This document shows positions 1 to 8,880 of a stretch of DNA of 64,000 nt, piece after piece (positions within the stretch are counted from its first letter, which is position 1; each line of letters starts with the position of its first letter). Under the pieces are notes generated by a model. That model was given only the letters and a program-made list of their open reading frames with translations. It had not been told where the DNA came from and ran no database searches. Position numbers and translations under genes: made by a program. Source of the DNA: Prorocentrum cordatum (taxonomy: Eukaryota; Sar; Dinophyceae; Prorocentrales; Prorocentraceae); contig CAUYUJ010021669.1 of assembly GCA_963575745.1 (NCBI GenBank), positions 1 to 64,000 of the forward strand. The letters run 5' to 3'.

Positions 1-468
1 GGGCCATCTTGGGATCCCGTTGGCCTGTTTTGGGCGCCTCTGGGGCCGTCCTGGGGCCGCCTTGGGCCGTCTTGGGGCCCTCTTGGGCCGTCTTGGGGTC
101 CTCTTGGGGACCTCGTGGACCGTCTTGGAGCAGTCTTGGATGCCTCTGGGGGGGTTTCGGAGCGTCGGGAAGCCGAAAAAGCGAGGAAGCAAAAAACCTC
201 GGAAAAACAAATGGAAATCAACGATTTTGGCCTCTCGGGGCCCTCTTGGGGGGCCTCTTGGGAGGCCTGTTGGGCCGTCTTGGGGAGCTCTTGGGCCGTC
301 TTGGGCCAATCTCGGGCGTCTTGGCCGGATCATTGCGCGTCTCGGGGCCCTCTTGGGCCACCTTCGGGGCATCTTGAGCGGGTCGGAGCCGTCTTTGAGC
401 GGCTCGGAGCCATCTTTGGGCTGTCGCGGCGGCCTCCGGAACGTCTCGGAGCCGTTTCTGGCCAGTTG
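1..468 (+). repeat. G-rich CTTGGG-family repeat block with A-rich core
   Basis: Dense degenerate copies of GGGCCGTCTTGGG. An A-rich core at about 152-232 (GGAGCGTCGGGAAGCCGAAA, then an AACGATTTTGGCC end) interrupts them. The block aligns base for base, with small differences, to 47,740-48,540. Reading frames through it are low-complexity Gly/Leu/Trp/Ser strings with no domain, so I regard it as non-coding. Confidence 0.8.
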
Positions 469-469
469 A

Positions 470-546
470 CGCTTTTTCCTTCCGGCACGCGGTTCCTCCG
501 GCCATTTAGTATAGACTCAGGCTGACCCGTGGCTTACGTCCACGAA
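470..546 (-). pseudogene. Degenerate PPR fragment with upstream hairpin
   Basis: On the minus strand a hairpin (arms CGTGG/CCACG, 528-544) is followed by GGGTCAGCCTGAG, then a fragment starting near 515 that still resembles the PPR repeat start (GGAACCGCGTGCCGGAAGG against the intact GATCAGCGCGTGCGAGAAGG). The frame no longer gives a PPR peptide, so this is a decayed copy. It is the mirror of 48,530-48,595. The shared layout with the intact PPR exons at 7.8, 30.7 and 45.5 kb is what supports the call. Confidence 0.5.
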
Positions 547-591
547 ATCTTCCCGAGCTGTCATGTGATGGTGGACGTGCCGCCGAAAGGC

Positions 592-650
592 TGACATGAT
601 GACGCGGGGCTCGAACTTCGCCTTCCGCGCATGCTACTGCGTGCTGATGC
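592..650 (-). pseudogene. Degenerate PPR repeat end (MREAKLEPDVI-like)
   Basis: The minus strand here spells a damaged version of the second half of the dinoflagellate PPR repeat: an ATG-CG-GAAGGCGAAG-TTCGAGCCC-CGCGTCATC series corresponding to M-R-E-A-K-L-E-P-D-V-I. A stop interrupts the upstream part. Too short and damaged to be a working exon; it is recognised only by comparison with the intact copies in this window. Confidence 0.4.
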
Positions 651-708
651 CGCCGCTGCTGCGAGGTGTTCGTGATGCTTGCTTACAGGCTGTTTTACTA
701 GTCCAAGT

Positions 709-876
709 ATGAAGGGGCCCAAGAACACACAAATAAATACACACAAATAAAATTATCCCCCATATTTTCCCATATTTTCTGGGTTTCTGTCTTCCACCCC
801 ACTTCCCATATTTTCGCATCTTTTCCTGGGAATCGACGATTAATTGTGTCTGTGTGTTTTTTTCCCCTCCTGAAAG
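709..876 (+). mobile_element. Short AT-rich dispersed element, family A copy 1
   Basis: A stretch of about 168 bases starting ATGAAGGGGCCC and ending CCCCTCCTGAAAG. It has a purine/AC-rich left end (AACACACAAATAAATACACA) that is imperfectly complementary to the GTGTCTGTGTGTTT right end. Other copies are 5,627-5,784 (same strand) and 44,923-45,083 (opposite strand). AT content is far above the surroundings. No coding potential. A MITE or introner-like element is the likely class. Confidence 0.65.
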
Positions 877-999
877 TAACGGCTGTTACCCAAAAGCGGG
901 GGGCCGGCGGGTAACGGTAACGGCGGCCGCGGCGTGCGCCCGCCAGGGTGCGTCCGCGCTATCGGCACATCAAGTGACTGCGCGCGCTGAAACCCCTGC

Positions 1000-1445
1000 G
1001 CGCGCGACAATGCCAAATGCATTCGTGCAAGACAACGCCGCCTGGGTGCACCATCGTGTTTCGGTACACCACAACGGCTGCGTGCACAACGCCACCACGT
1101 CGCCCACGTACGCCGCAATATCTGTGCATGCTGCAGCAACCGTGTGCGCAACAGCGCTGGTGTACACCACGTTGTCTGCGTGCACCAGAAAGTTTGTACA
1201 ATGCAGCGCCCGCGTGCGCCACAATAGCCGCACCACAACGCCTGCGCACGCCACAATGCTTCCGTGCGCCACAACGCCGGTTTACAACAAAATGCGACAA
1301 CGGGCACACCAGCAGCTTGTGAAGTTTTTTGCGGGCCACAATCCGCGGAAACCCTCACCACGTCACCCGTGTACACCGCATTGCTTTCTATAGTGCAACA
1401 GCCGCGTGCGCCACAGCGCCTGTGTGCACCGCGTTGTCTCCTCCT
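1000..1445 (+). repeat. 18-bp minisatellite (ACAACGCCTGYGTGCACC)
   Basis: Repeats of about 18 bases with CACAACGCCTGCGTGCACC-type monomers, many mutated. The same monomer makes up 2,713-3,060 and, inverted, 3,350-3,474. Because 18 is divisible by three, long open frames exist in several phases; these are artefacts of the period. Confidence 0.75.
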
Positions 1446-1499
1446 CTTCCTCTTCTTGCGTCTGGTCCTCCTCCCCCTCCCCTTCCTGCTGTTGTTGAG

Positions 1500-1690
1500 G
1501 ACTCCAATAGTCTGGAACATTTGGACGTCGCAGTGGAGAGTGGTATCGATGGCGCGCAAGTGGCTGGGCTGGCACTGTGCGAAACTGCGGCAAGACAATC
1601 CGTAGCTTGCTTCGAGCAAGTCGGCCAAGAAGAGATGGAACAATATGGGAGGGGGAAAACTCGGGAGCGAGGTGGGGGGGGCGAGAGGCG
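1500..1690 (+). CDS. Possible exon, unknown protein (weak)
   Basis: A pyrimidine-rich run (1,436-1,490) ends TGTTGTTGAG, a plausible 3-prime splice site. It is followed by a non-repetitive open frame beginning DSNSLEHLDVAVESG and continuing with GLALCETAARQSVACFEQ. Composition is balanced, unlike the neighbouring repeat translations, which is the only reason to list it. No family is recognised, and it would read opposite to every firm exon in the window. Treat it as a candidate only. Confidence 0.2.
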
Positions 1691-1971
1691 GGAGAGTGGA
1701 GGAAGTTGGATGGAGGTGAATTACTTTTTGAGATGGCACATGGGCAGATAAAGGGCGAACAACCACATCGCACCTCGGCGCGCCACCGCGCAACGAACAT
1801 GTCACGAACTTCGGCCCGCAACTGCGAGCGAAAACATACGAGGAGGACGGGGATGAGCGAGGGGGGGGGGCGAGGCGCAGGGACAAAACCGCTGTGCGGA
1901 TAACCCCATATGGCCCAAACGGCCACTTGTATAATCCCAATGACGCACAGCTCAAGACACAGGGGAAGAGG

Positions 1972-2022
1972 AAGGAGAGGAGGAGGAGGAGGAGGAGGAG
2001 AAGGGAGGAGGAGGAGGGGCAC
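1972..2022 (+). repeat. GGA-rich microsatellite
   Basis: A run of GGA/GAAGGA triplets. Short purine tract with no other content. Confidence 0.8.
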
Positions 2023-2059
2023 AGGACGACGAAGAAGGGGGAGGTTATTAGTAGGCGGT

Positions 2060-2260
2060 GGAGCAGGCGGGAGGAGGTAGGATTATGTCATGCCATACAG
2101 CAGCTGCACTCATGGCATCGTTCGACGTCGCCTCGCCTTCGCCAGCGCCAAGTGCAACAGACGCGGGATAACCGTTGCTCCACTCAGACATGGCTGCGAA
2201 ATCCCCTGGCAGCATTGCTAGCAGAGTTCCACCAAGAGGAAGAGCAGGGGAAGAGAACAT
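2060..2260 (-). CDS. Possible exon, unknown protein (weak)
   Basis: The minus strand shows a non-repetitive open frame containing AMLPGDFAAMSEWSNGYPAS and, after a few residues, GEGEATSNDAMSAAAVWHD. A CCAG at the start of the frame could be an acceptor. Residue use is balanced and the strand agrees with the firm exons, but no domain is recognised and the frame is short. Confidence 0.2.
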
Positions 2261-2317
2261 ACGGATGTAGACGTGAACCACACTAGTCTGCGCATTGCAT
2301 TAGCCTACAGGCGCCAC

Positions 2318-2432
2318 AACAGGCAGGTGAACACCGAAACATGCCTTTCAGCACCACCCCATGCCTGTGAACACCACACATGCCTTTCAGCACCACGCCA
2401 TGCCTGTGAGCACAGCGCCATACCTGCTGAGA
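2318..2432 (+). repeat. Short minisatellite (CACCACNCCATGCCTGTGA)
   Basis: Three to four imperfect repeats of a CAGCACCACGCCATGCCTGTG / ACACATGCCTTT unit. It resembles the neighbouring 18-bp minisatellite but has a longer period. No coding content. Confidence 0.6.
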
Positions 2433-2712
2433 GGAGGAGGGTCCGCCCTCCACCTCCCAAACAAATTCGACCGTTAGCGTTACTAGGGGGATAAAGGGGA
2501 GGGGCCCGGGTAACAAGCGTTACCCGCCAGAGGGGAGACAAAAAACGCTCACTTACCGCTTCTGCGTGCTGTTGCTGCTTGTAGCTGCAGGGTGCTGCTG
2601 ATGGAGCCTGTTTTGTGTTTTCCGCGATACGACCCCGCGCCCCCCCCAAGTGACGTCATGTTCCGCGCCGGCGGCGTCCGGGAATATCCAGGGATGACCG
2701 ACGCCAAGTAAC

Positions 2713-3474
2713 AACAGCATGTGGGTGGCGATCTGCACCATAGCGCCTGTGTGCACCGCAGTGTCCGCGTGCACCACCGCGCGCTTGTACACCACAGCGC
2801 GCGTGCACACCACAACGCCTGTGTACTCAGCAATAGCTGCGTGCAACACAGCGCCTGTGAACACCACAGTGCTTGCGTGCACCACAGCGCCTGTGTACAC
2901 CACACCGAATGTGTACATCGCAGCAGCCGTCTGCAACACATCGCCTGTGTACACCACAATGCTTGCGTGCACCGCAACGCCTGCGCACACCACAGCGCCT
3001 GTGTACACCACATCATCCGCGTGCACCACAGCGCCTGCGCGCACAGGACAGGTAGAAGGAGCATGTCGATGATAATCTGCTGCGGACAGCTACACATCAC
3101 GCAAGGGGAGCGCTGAAACTATAATGCGATGTTCTTCACCTCTCCCTCCTTCTCCTCCTCCTCCTCCTCCTCCTCGTCCTCCTCCTCCTCCTCCTCCTCC
3201 TCCTCCCTCACCCTCCCCCCGTCGCGCGGGTCGGCGCTGCAACGCACGTGCGTATCTCAGTGCGCATCCCGGAAAAATTGTAGATTTAATCAGTCCACGT
3301 GGTTCTCGGACGGCCAACTCTGCGAGAGCCTTCTGGACGCAGATGGGAAGCTGGCGCTGTGTTGCGCGCGGCTGCTGTGGTATATGGCGCTGTGGTGCAC
3401 ACTGGCGTTGTGGTGCACGCAGGCACTGTGGTTCACACAGGCGCTGTGGTGCAGATCGCCACCTGCATGCTGCT
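2713..3474 (+). repeat. 18-bp minisatellite with inverted ends and central TCC tract
   Basis: Left end ACAGCATGTGGGTGGCGATC followed by TGCACCATAGCGCC is mirrored at the right end (the reverse complement of 3,425-3,474 reads AGCAGCATGCAGGTGGCGAT then CTGCACCACAGCGCC). Between them are a forward array of the 18-bp monomer (2,738-3,045), a TCC tract (3,137-3,225) and an inverted array (3,350-3,460). The unit could fold back on itself. No open frame of interest. Confidence 0.65.
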
Positions 3475-3622
3475 CCCCTGTCACAGGCGGATTTAGGGCG
3501 AAAAACTACAAATACTCGAAAAGACGCCAAAATAATCCAAAAATGTTGAACAAATCGTCCGCAAACTATTTTTTCACTGTTTCGGGATATCTCCCCTATA
3601 GAGGGACACGCCCTACTTAATC
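3474..3622 (+). mobile_element. GTCGGGCCTGTCC-family TIR element, diverged copy
   Basis: The right end reads CCCCTATAGAGGGACACGCC followed by CTACTTAA, matching the inverted-repeat end of the elements at 50,654-50,804 and 51,001-51,238. The interior shares GCGAAAAACTACAAATACTC and AAATGTTGAACAAAT with them. The left end (CACAGGCGGATTTAGG) is damaged where it meets the minisatellite. Confidence 0.5.
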
Positions 3623-3712
3623 CAAACCATTCCCAGACGCTGCCGACGCGAAACGTGACGTCACCAGACCCTCCCCCCCCCCAGTGACGCCCATCATCGC
3701 TCTGGAAGAAAA

Positions 3713-5080
3713 TTAGCCTGGCGAAGAACCCAACCATATGCAGTTGTCAGTACCGCAGCTGCGGGTTTCATCTTCAGTGGAACTCCCCATAGGACTACGG
3801 AACGTGTGAGGGGTGTGCCAAGATGGGTGCCACTGGGGCATTCGGCGAAGCTCCCTATGGGGACATGAAACACGCGCGGGGCGTGCCGACATGGGTGGCG
3901 GAAACGCATGTGAGGGCCGCCACTGGGGCCTCCAGTGAAGCTCCCTATGGGTCCCCGAAACATGATGCTGCTGCGGGGGGGGGGGGGCAGGATGGGTGGC
4001 GGAGACGCATGTAAGCGCCGCTACTGGGGCCTTCGGTGGAGCTCCCTATGGGGCCACGAAGCGCGTGAGGGGTGTACTGGGATGTGCGGCGGGGACGCAT
4101 GTGAGCGCCGCCACTGGTGTCTTCGATGCAGTTTCCTATGGGGCCATGCGGGTGGTGACGCATGCGGGCGGTGCCACTGGGGCCTTCGGTGGAGCTCCCT
4201 ATGGGGCCACGAAACCTGTTGTTGTGAGGGGCGTGTCGGGATGGGTGGCGGTGGCGCATGTGAGCGCGGCCGCTGGGGCCTTCGGTGGAGCTCCCTATGG
4301 GGCCACGAAACGTGTGAGGGGTGTGCCGAATTGGGTGGGTGTGGGTGACGCATGTGAGCGCCGCCACTGGGGCCTCCGGTGGATGATGGGGCCACGAAAC
4401 TGTGAGGGATGTGCCGAAATGGGTGTGCGGGACGCATGCGCATGTGAGCGCCGCCACTGGGGCCTTCGGTGGAGCTCCCTATGGGGCCACGAAACGTGTG
4501 AGGGGTGTGCCGAATTGGGTGTGCGGGACGCATGCGGGCGGCAGCACTGGGGCCTTCGGTGGAGCTCCCTATGGGGCCACGAAACGCGTGAGGGGTGTGC
4601 CGAATTGGGTGTGCGGGACGCATGCGGGCGGCAGCACTGGGGCCTTCTGTGGGGCTCCCTATGGGGCCACGAAACGTGTGAGGGGTGTGCCGAATTGGGT
4701 GTGCGTGACGCATGCGGGCGGCAGCACTGGGGCCTTCGGTGGGGCTCCCTATGGGGCCACGAAACGTGTGAGGGGTGTGCCGAATTGGGTGTGCGGGACG
4801 CATGCGGGCGGCAGCACTGGGGCCTTCGGTGGGGCCCCCTATGGGGCCACGAAACGTGTGAGGGGTGTGCCGAATTGGGTGTGCGGGACGCATGCGGGCG
4901 GCAGCACTGGGGCCTTCGGTGGGGCTCCCTATGGGGCCACGAAACGTGTGAGGGGTGTGCCGGAATGGAGGATGATGACGATGATGATGGTGGGAGGAGG
5001 GAGGAGGGGGAGGAGGAGCGGGAGCGTGAGCGGGCGCTGTCTCTTCAAAACGAGGACCCAACACCACAGGATGGTTGGGA
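3713..5080 (-). repeat. 90-bp satellite element, copy 1
   Basis: A tandem array whose clean part (about 4,470-4,960) has an exact 90-base period (GGAGCTCCCTATGGGGCCAC...). It is flanked on one side by CCTGGCGAAGAACCCAACC and on the other by CTTCAAAACGAGGACCCAAC. The same flanks, in opposite orientation, bound the arrays at 37,524-38,620 and 38,625-39,809, so array plus flanks behaves as one element. Ninety is a multiple of three, so both strands show frames of 290-420 codons. They are periodic translations of the satellite and I do not call them genes. Confidence 0.8.
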
Positions 5081-5089
5081 AAAACAAGC

Positions 5090-5475
5090 TCATGTTGGGT
5101 CGGACGTGCCGTCTTGTCAGATTTTGGTCGAATTGGATGCCCTCTGGGGCGCTTCAGGGGCTTCTAAATGGGCGGCCGAGAAACTTGCTGAACGGTTGCG
5201 GGATCGCTGGGGAAACTCGCACGGCGCTCCCGGGGAGCCCAAGAGGGCTTCATGAGGGCATGCAATCTCACAGAACCTGATGCAAACAAAAAACGCTGTT
5301 GGGTCGGACGTGCCGTCTTGTTAAGACAGTTGCTAAATCGGAGACCCCTCCGGGAACCCTCCGAAATTCCTGATTGGGCGGCCGAAAAATCTGCTGAAAG
5401 GATCCGGCATCGCCGGGGAAGCTCGCAGGGCGCTACCGGGGGGAGCCCAGGAGGGCTCCAAGGGGGCTTCAAATG
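5090..5475 (+). repeat. Tandem duplication, period about 204 bp
   Basis: Two diverged copies begin GTTGGGTCGGACGTGCCG at 5,094 and 5,298. Both include GGGCGGCCGA...CTGCTGAA and GGGAGCCCA-GAGGGCT-C. No coding evidence. Confidence 0.7.
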
Positions 5476-5626
5476 TGTTTCCCGATGATCTCCGGCCGAC
5501 CGCAGCGCAGATCACGGTCGGACCTCGGGCAAAAGAACATTCTTCAAGAACATCAGACCCTTCGCCGGCCAAAGCACCCTAAACCAGAAGATCACTCGAG
5601 CGTACCCTCCCCCAGGATGCACAAGA

Positions 5627-5784
5627 ATGAAGGGGCCCAGGGACACACAAAACCATAGACACAAAGAAGAGGATTCCGCCATATTTGGGGGGGTTTCGTC
5701 TTCCCCCCCACTTCCCATAGTTCCCCAGATCTTCTGGGGAATCGACGAGTCATTGTGTTTGTGTGCTTCTTTCCCTCCTGAAAG
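5627..5784 (+). mobile_element. Family A element, copy 2
   Basis: Same ends (ATGAAGGGGCCCAGGGACAC and TTCCCTCCTGAAAG) and the same central GGTTTCGTCTTCCCCCC / CCACTTCCCATA as copy 1 at 709-876. The AC-rich left arm is shortened. Confidence 0.65.
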
Positions 5785-5813
5785 AAGACCAAACAAACAC
5801 GAAGAACACTAGG

Positions 5814-6005
5814 GTTGTGGATGCCACGACAGTGGACAACCTAACAGTCCTATCATTGAATTAAACATGTATGAAAATATTGGAAACATGTTCTACACAT
5901 GTTTTAAACATGTTTTCACACGTCTGAAACATGTTCAACACATGTTTTAGACATCTGGAATTTGTTTGGCAACATGCTTCCACTCCATTGATCGTCCTCC
6001 ACAAC
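5814..6005 (+). mobile_element. AT-rich ACATGTTT element, copy 1
   Basis: Starts GGTTGTGGATGCCACGACA and ends GATCGTCCTCCACAAC, so GTTGTGGA / TCCACAAC form short terminal inverted repeats. The interior carries many ACATGTTT/AAACATGT palindromic words. The second copy is 27,081-27,271 with matching ends and interior. Strikingly AT-rich for this window. Probably a MITE or introner. Confidence 0.65.
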
Positions 6006-6130
6006 ACTAAGGGACACAACACTAGAGGACACAATCCGGTCCGGCCATAACAATTTGGCGGTGGACAAACCTCCCTTTAGCAAACGTCCCCTTAGTGAAA
6101 ACGGCCTGGGACCGAGACCGACAGAGGGGA

Positions 6131-6556
6131 ACGAGGAGGAGGAGGAGGAGGAGGAGGAGGAGGAGGAGGAGGAGGAGGAGGAGGAGGAGGAGGAGGAGGA
6201 GGAGGAGGAGGAGGAGGGAGGAGGAGGAGGAGGGAGGAGGAGGAGGAGGAGGAGGAGGAGGAGGAGGAGGAGGAGGAGGAGGAGGAGGAGGAGGAGGAGG
6301 AGGAGGAGGAGGAGGAGGAGGAGGAGGAGGAGGAGGGGGAGGAGAGGAGAGGAGGAGGAGGAGAGGAGGAGGAGGAGGAGGAGGAGGAGGAGGAGGAGGA
6401 GGAGGAGGGAGGAGGGAGGAGGAGGAGGAGAGGAGGAGGAGGGGGAGGAGGAGGAGGAGGAGAAGAAGGGGAGGGGGAGAGGAGGAGAAGGTGGAGGAGG
6501 AGGAGGAGGAGAAGAGAGGAGGGGAAGGGGAAGGGGAAGGAGGAGGAGGAGGCGGA
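6131..6556 (+). repeat. GGA microsatellite
   Basis: About 425 bases of nearly uninterrupted GGA triplets with a few GGGA and GAGA interruptions. The flank at 6,557-6,723 holds nothing I recognise. Poly-Glu/Arg/Gly frames on one strand and poly-Ser/Pro/Leu on the other are artefacts. Confidence 0.95.
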
Positions 6557-6723
6557 GGAGAAAGTCCAAACACTGCAAAGACGGCCTCACACTGAGCAAG
6601 AATTCAACGAAGCACCCCAATAAATTGGGGGGGGCTGTTCTGCTGGATTTCCGTGAAAAGCGGAGCGCTCTGTCAGGAGCGCCGAGCCCCCTCTCTTGGA
6701 GGCAGCTTTGAAGCCTCTGGGTA

Positions 6724-6950
6724 CGGAGGAGGAGGAGGAGGAGGAGGAGGAGAAGGCAGGAGGGAGGAGGGAGGAGGAGGAGGAGGAGGAGGAGGAGGAG
6801 GAGGAGGAGGCTCGGCTCGGAACCCTTGGGTGCGGCAAGACGGAAGCCTCGAGGCTGACTCGCAACTGGGCGTCGCTTCGCGACAATCGAAAGAGGACTG
6901 GTCAATTGTTGGGAGGAGGAGGAGGAGGAGGAGGAGGAAGAGGAGGAGGA
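6724..6950 (+). repeat. Two shorter GGA tracts
   Basis: GGA runs at 6,724-6,811 and 6,911-6,949, separated by sequence without recognisable content. Confidence 0.85.
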
Positions 6951-7495
6951 CGTCTTGGACGCCTCTTTGGCCATCCTGGGTCCGCCTTGGGTTGCCTGGG
7001 GGCCCTCTTGGGGCCTCTTGGGCCGTCTTGGGCAACATCGAACGCCTTTCGGGCAGTCGGGCAGCCTCGGTCGATTTTCAAACGAAGAAAACCAAGGACC
7101 GAGCACAGCGATGTTTAAAACGAACGCGTTGGCGTTTAGAACGAAAACGGGGGAACAAAAACGAAACACGTGAACATTTAGGCGCTTTTAAACGTTTTCT
7201 TAGAAAACGAAAATGCGAAGATTGTCTGTCCCCCTTAAGGGTTTGGGACGATGCTTGCTCCTTGGGGCCCTGGTGGGGGTCCTCGTGGAACACCCTTACG
7301 AGTGTCTTGGGGGCCTTTTGGACAGTCTTGCAGCTACATGTTGGGCGTCTGGGAGCGGCCCACGGCCGTCTCTCCCCGCCAGGGCTGGCCTACTCGTGCC
7401 CCGAGGCGCATTCGAGGGCTGCAGGGCAGGTCAAGGTGGGCCAGCGTGGCCGGGGGTGTCCCGCCGTGGTGTCCCACGGCCGTCTGGGACCGCCT
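6951..7495 (+). other. G-rich CTTGGG fragments and an AAACG-rich stretch; no gene seen
   Basis: 6,955-7,040 and 7,250-7,330 are short CTTGGG-family pieces. Between them, 7,075-7,215 is rich in AAACG/ACGAAA words, including a near palindrome TTTAAACGTTTTCTTAGAAA. I see no coding exon. Confidence 0.5.
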
Positions 7496-7571
7496 TTCCT
7501 CCTCCTCCTCATCCTCCTCCTCGTCCTCCTCCTCGTCCTCCTCCTCCTCCTCCTCCTCCTCCTCCTCCTCC
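7496..7571 (+). repeat. TCC microsatellite
   Basis: TCC triplet run of about 75 bases with ATC/GTC interruptions. Confidence 0.9.
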
Positions 7572-7708
7572 GTGAGGCGCTCTCTCTTTGGGCGTCCTGG
7601 AACGGCCCAGGGCCGCCCCAGAGAGGCCCGCTGGCACCCGCCCGGGCGCCGGAGGAGCCATCAAGGCAGCGTGCTTCTCGCACGCGCGTGTGCCTGCAAT
7701 GCAGTAAA

Positions 7709-7815
7709 GATGAAGTCCGGCTCCAATTTCACCTCCCACATCTCGCTCAGCAGCGCCAGCGCCCGCTGCCACTGCTCGCCCTTCTCGCACGCGCTGATGC
7801 CCGAGCTGTAGCTGA
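7709..7815 (-). CDS. PPR exon or fragment, one repeat
   Basis: One full 35-residue class-P PPR repeat on the minus strand: SYSSGISACEKGEQWQRALA, then LLSEMWEVKLEPDFI. PPR proteins bind organellar RNA, each repeat contacting one base, and usually act in RNA processing in plastids or mitochondria; that is family knowledge, since nothing here shows targeting. The start is placed after ...CAGCCCTAG, a likely intron acceptor behind the hairpin at 7,827-7,846. After EPDFI the next PPR repeat is recognisable only with a shifted frame (a GCGCGTGCGAGAAG trace near 7,685), so the exon probably ends near 7,709 or the copy is decayed. It is isolated from the other PPR exons by 19 kb. Confidence 0.55.
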
Positions 7816-8117
7816 CTAGGGCTGACCCGCGGCCTTCCGGCCGCGGAATCTGCCCGCCGTGGCGTGGACGTGGAAGTGAGGCGTCTCCGGGGCTTCGTTT
7901 GGGGGGAAGGTTGGAGTAGACGGTGTGGATGGAGGAGGTGGCCGATGGAGGGGGAGATGGGCGAGGGATGCAGGCAAGCAGGTATGAAGGCAGGACCGCG
8001 GTGGTGGAGGCGGTGTCAATGGAAGCACACACATGTAGGCACGACATGGTATGGACTGAAGCTGTTTCTCACGCCGCGCTGTGTTCATCATAGCTTCTGC
8101 GGGGCGGGTCGCCGTGA
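7816..8117 (-). repeat. 300-bp module upstream of PPR exon, copy 1 (likely 3-prime intron end)
   Basis: Aligns over its whole length with 30,688-30,988, including TTCATCATAGCTTCTGCGGG (on the plus strand) at the far end and the hairpin CCGCGGCC-TTCC-GGCCGCGG beside the exon. The two copies differ by small indels that break any common reading frame, which argues against coding. Both sit immediately upstream (minus strand) of a PPR exon and end in CCCTAG. Confidence 0.6.
7827..7846 (-). promoter_or_regulatory. Hairpin before putative 3-prime splice site
   Basis: Perfect 8-bp arms CCGCGGCC/GGCCGCGG with loop TTCC, then GGGTCAGCCCTAG and the PPR exon (reading on the minus strand). Hairpins with different arm sequences occupy the same place at 528, 30,699, 45,514, 48,579, 50,518 and 52,016. 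Confidence 0.55.
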
Positions 8118-8121
8118 TCAT

Positions 8122-8733
8122 TATACGTAGCACATCGCAGATGCGGATAAGAGTGAAGGGGGCGGTGGAGACGCTGGCAGTTTGCGATATTCTGGAGAAG
8201 CCCGCCGCAGGCGCCGAAGTTTCACAAATTATACAAGGAACTCGCCGCAAGCGCCGATTTTTCGTTAAACCATTGTGGGTAGGTCGCGGGTGGGTCGCCG
8301 GAGGGTCGCAAATGGGTCGCGGGTGTGTCGCGGGTGGGCCGCGGGTGGGTCGCTGTTGGGTCGCGGGGTGGGTCGCGGGTGGGTCGCGGGTGGGTCGCGG
8401 GGTGGGTCGCGGGTGGGTCGCAAATGTGTCGCGGGTGGGTCGCGGATAGGTCGCAGGGTGGGTCGCGGGTGGGTCGCGGGGTGAATCGCGGGTGGGTCGC
8501 GGGTGGGTCGCGGGTAGGTCGCGGAGCGGGTCGAGGGTGGGTCGCGGGTTGGGTCGCGGGGTGGGTCGCGGGGTGGGTCGCGGGGTGGGTCACGGGGTGG
8601 GACGCGGGGTGGGTCGAGGGGGTGGGTCGCAGGTAGGTCACGGGTGGGACAACAGCAACAACAAGAACAAGAACAAGAACAAGAACAATAGCAATAACAA
8701 GAACAAGAACAATAACAATAACAAGAACAGCAA

Positions 8734-8765
<32 letters not shown>

Positions 8766-8822
8766 ACAACAACAACAACAACACCGCCACCACCACCACC
8801 ACCAACAACAACAACACCAACA

Positions 8823-8877
<55 letters not shown>

Positions 8878-8880
8878 CAT
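8122..8880 (+). repeat. Composite repeat: 150-bp core + GGTCGCGGGTG minisatellite + AAC tract, copy 1
   Basis: The core 8,122-8,275 (AGATGCGGATAAGAGTGA ... CCCGCCGCAGGC ... TTTCACAAATTAT ... CGTTAAACCA) is followed by a degenerate GGGTCGCGGGTG array (8,278-8,645) and an AAC/AAG tract (8,650-8,877). The same three blocks in the same order occur at 20,521-21,206. Open frames here encode only Val/Gly/Arg or Asn/Thr strings. Confidence 0.75.

Noticed and set aside
152-245. ATTTTGGCC at the end of the G-rich cores as a spliced-leader relic (CCATTTTGGCTC)
   Set aside because: Only eight or nine bases agree and the rest of the leader is absent; most likely coincidence. The 23.8-kb site matches 20 of 21.
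3996-5280. Open frames of 290-420 codons with a 30-residue repeat (GGAPYGATKRVRGVPNWV...)
   Set aside because: They are translations of a 90-bp satellite (a multiple of three) and are open on both strands. The diverged copies at 38-39 kb do not keep the frame.
7661-8047. 128-codon frame joining the 300-bp module to the PPR repeat as one protein
   Set aside because: The second copy (30.4-30.9 kb) has frame-shifting indels in the module while the DNA stays similar, so the module is not under coding constraint.
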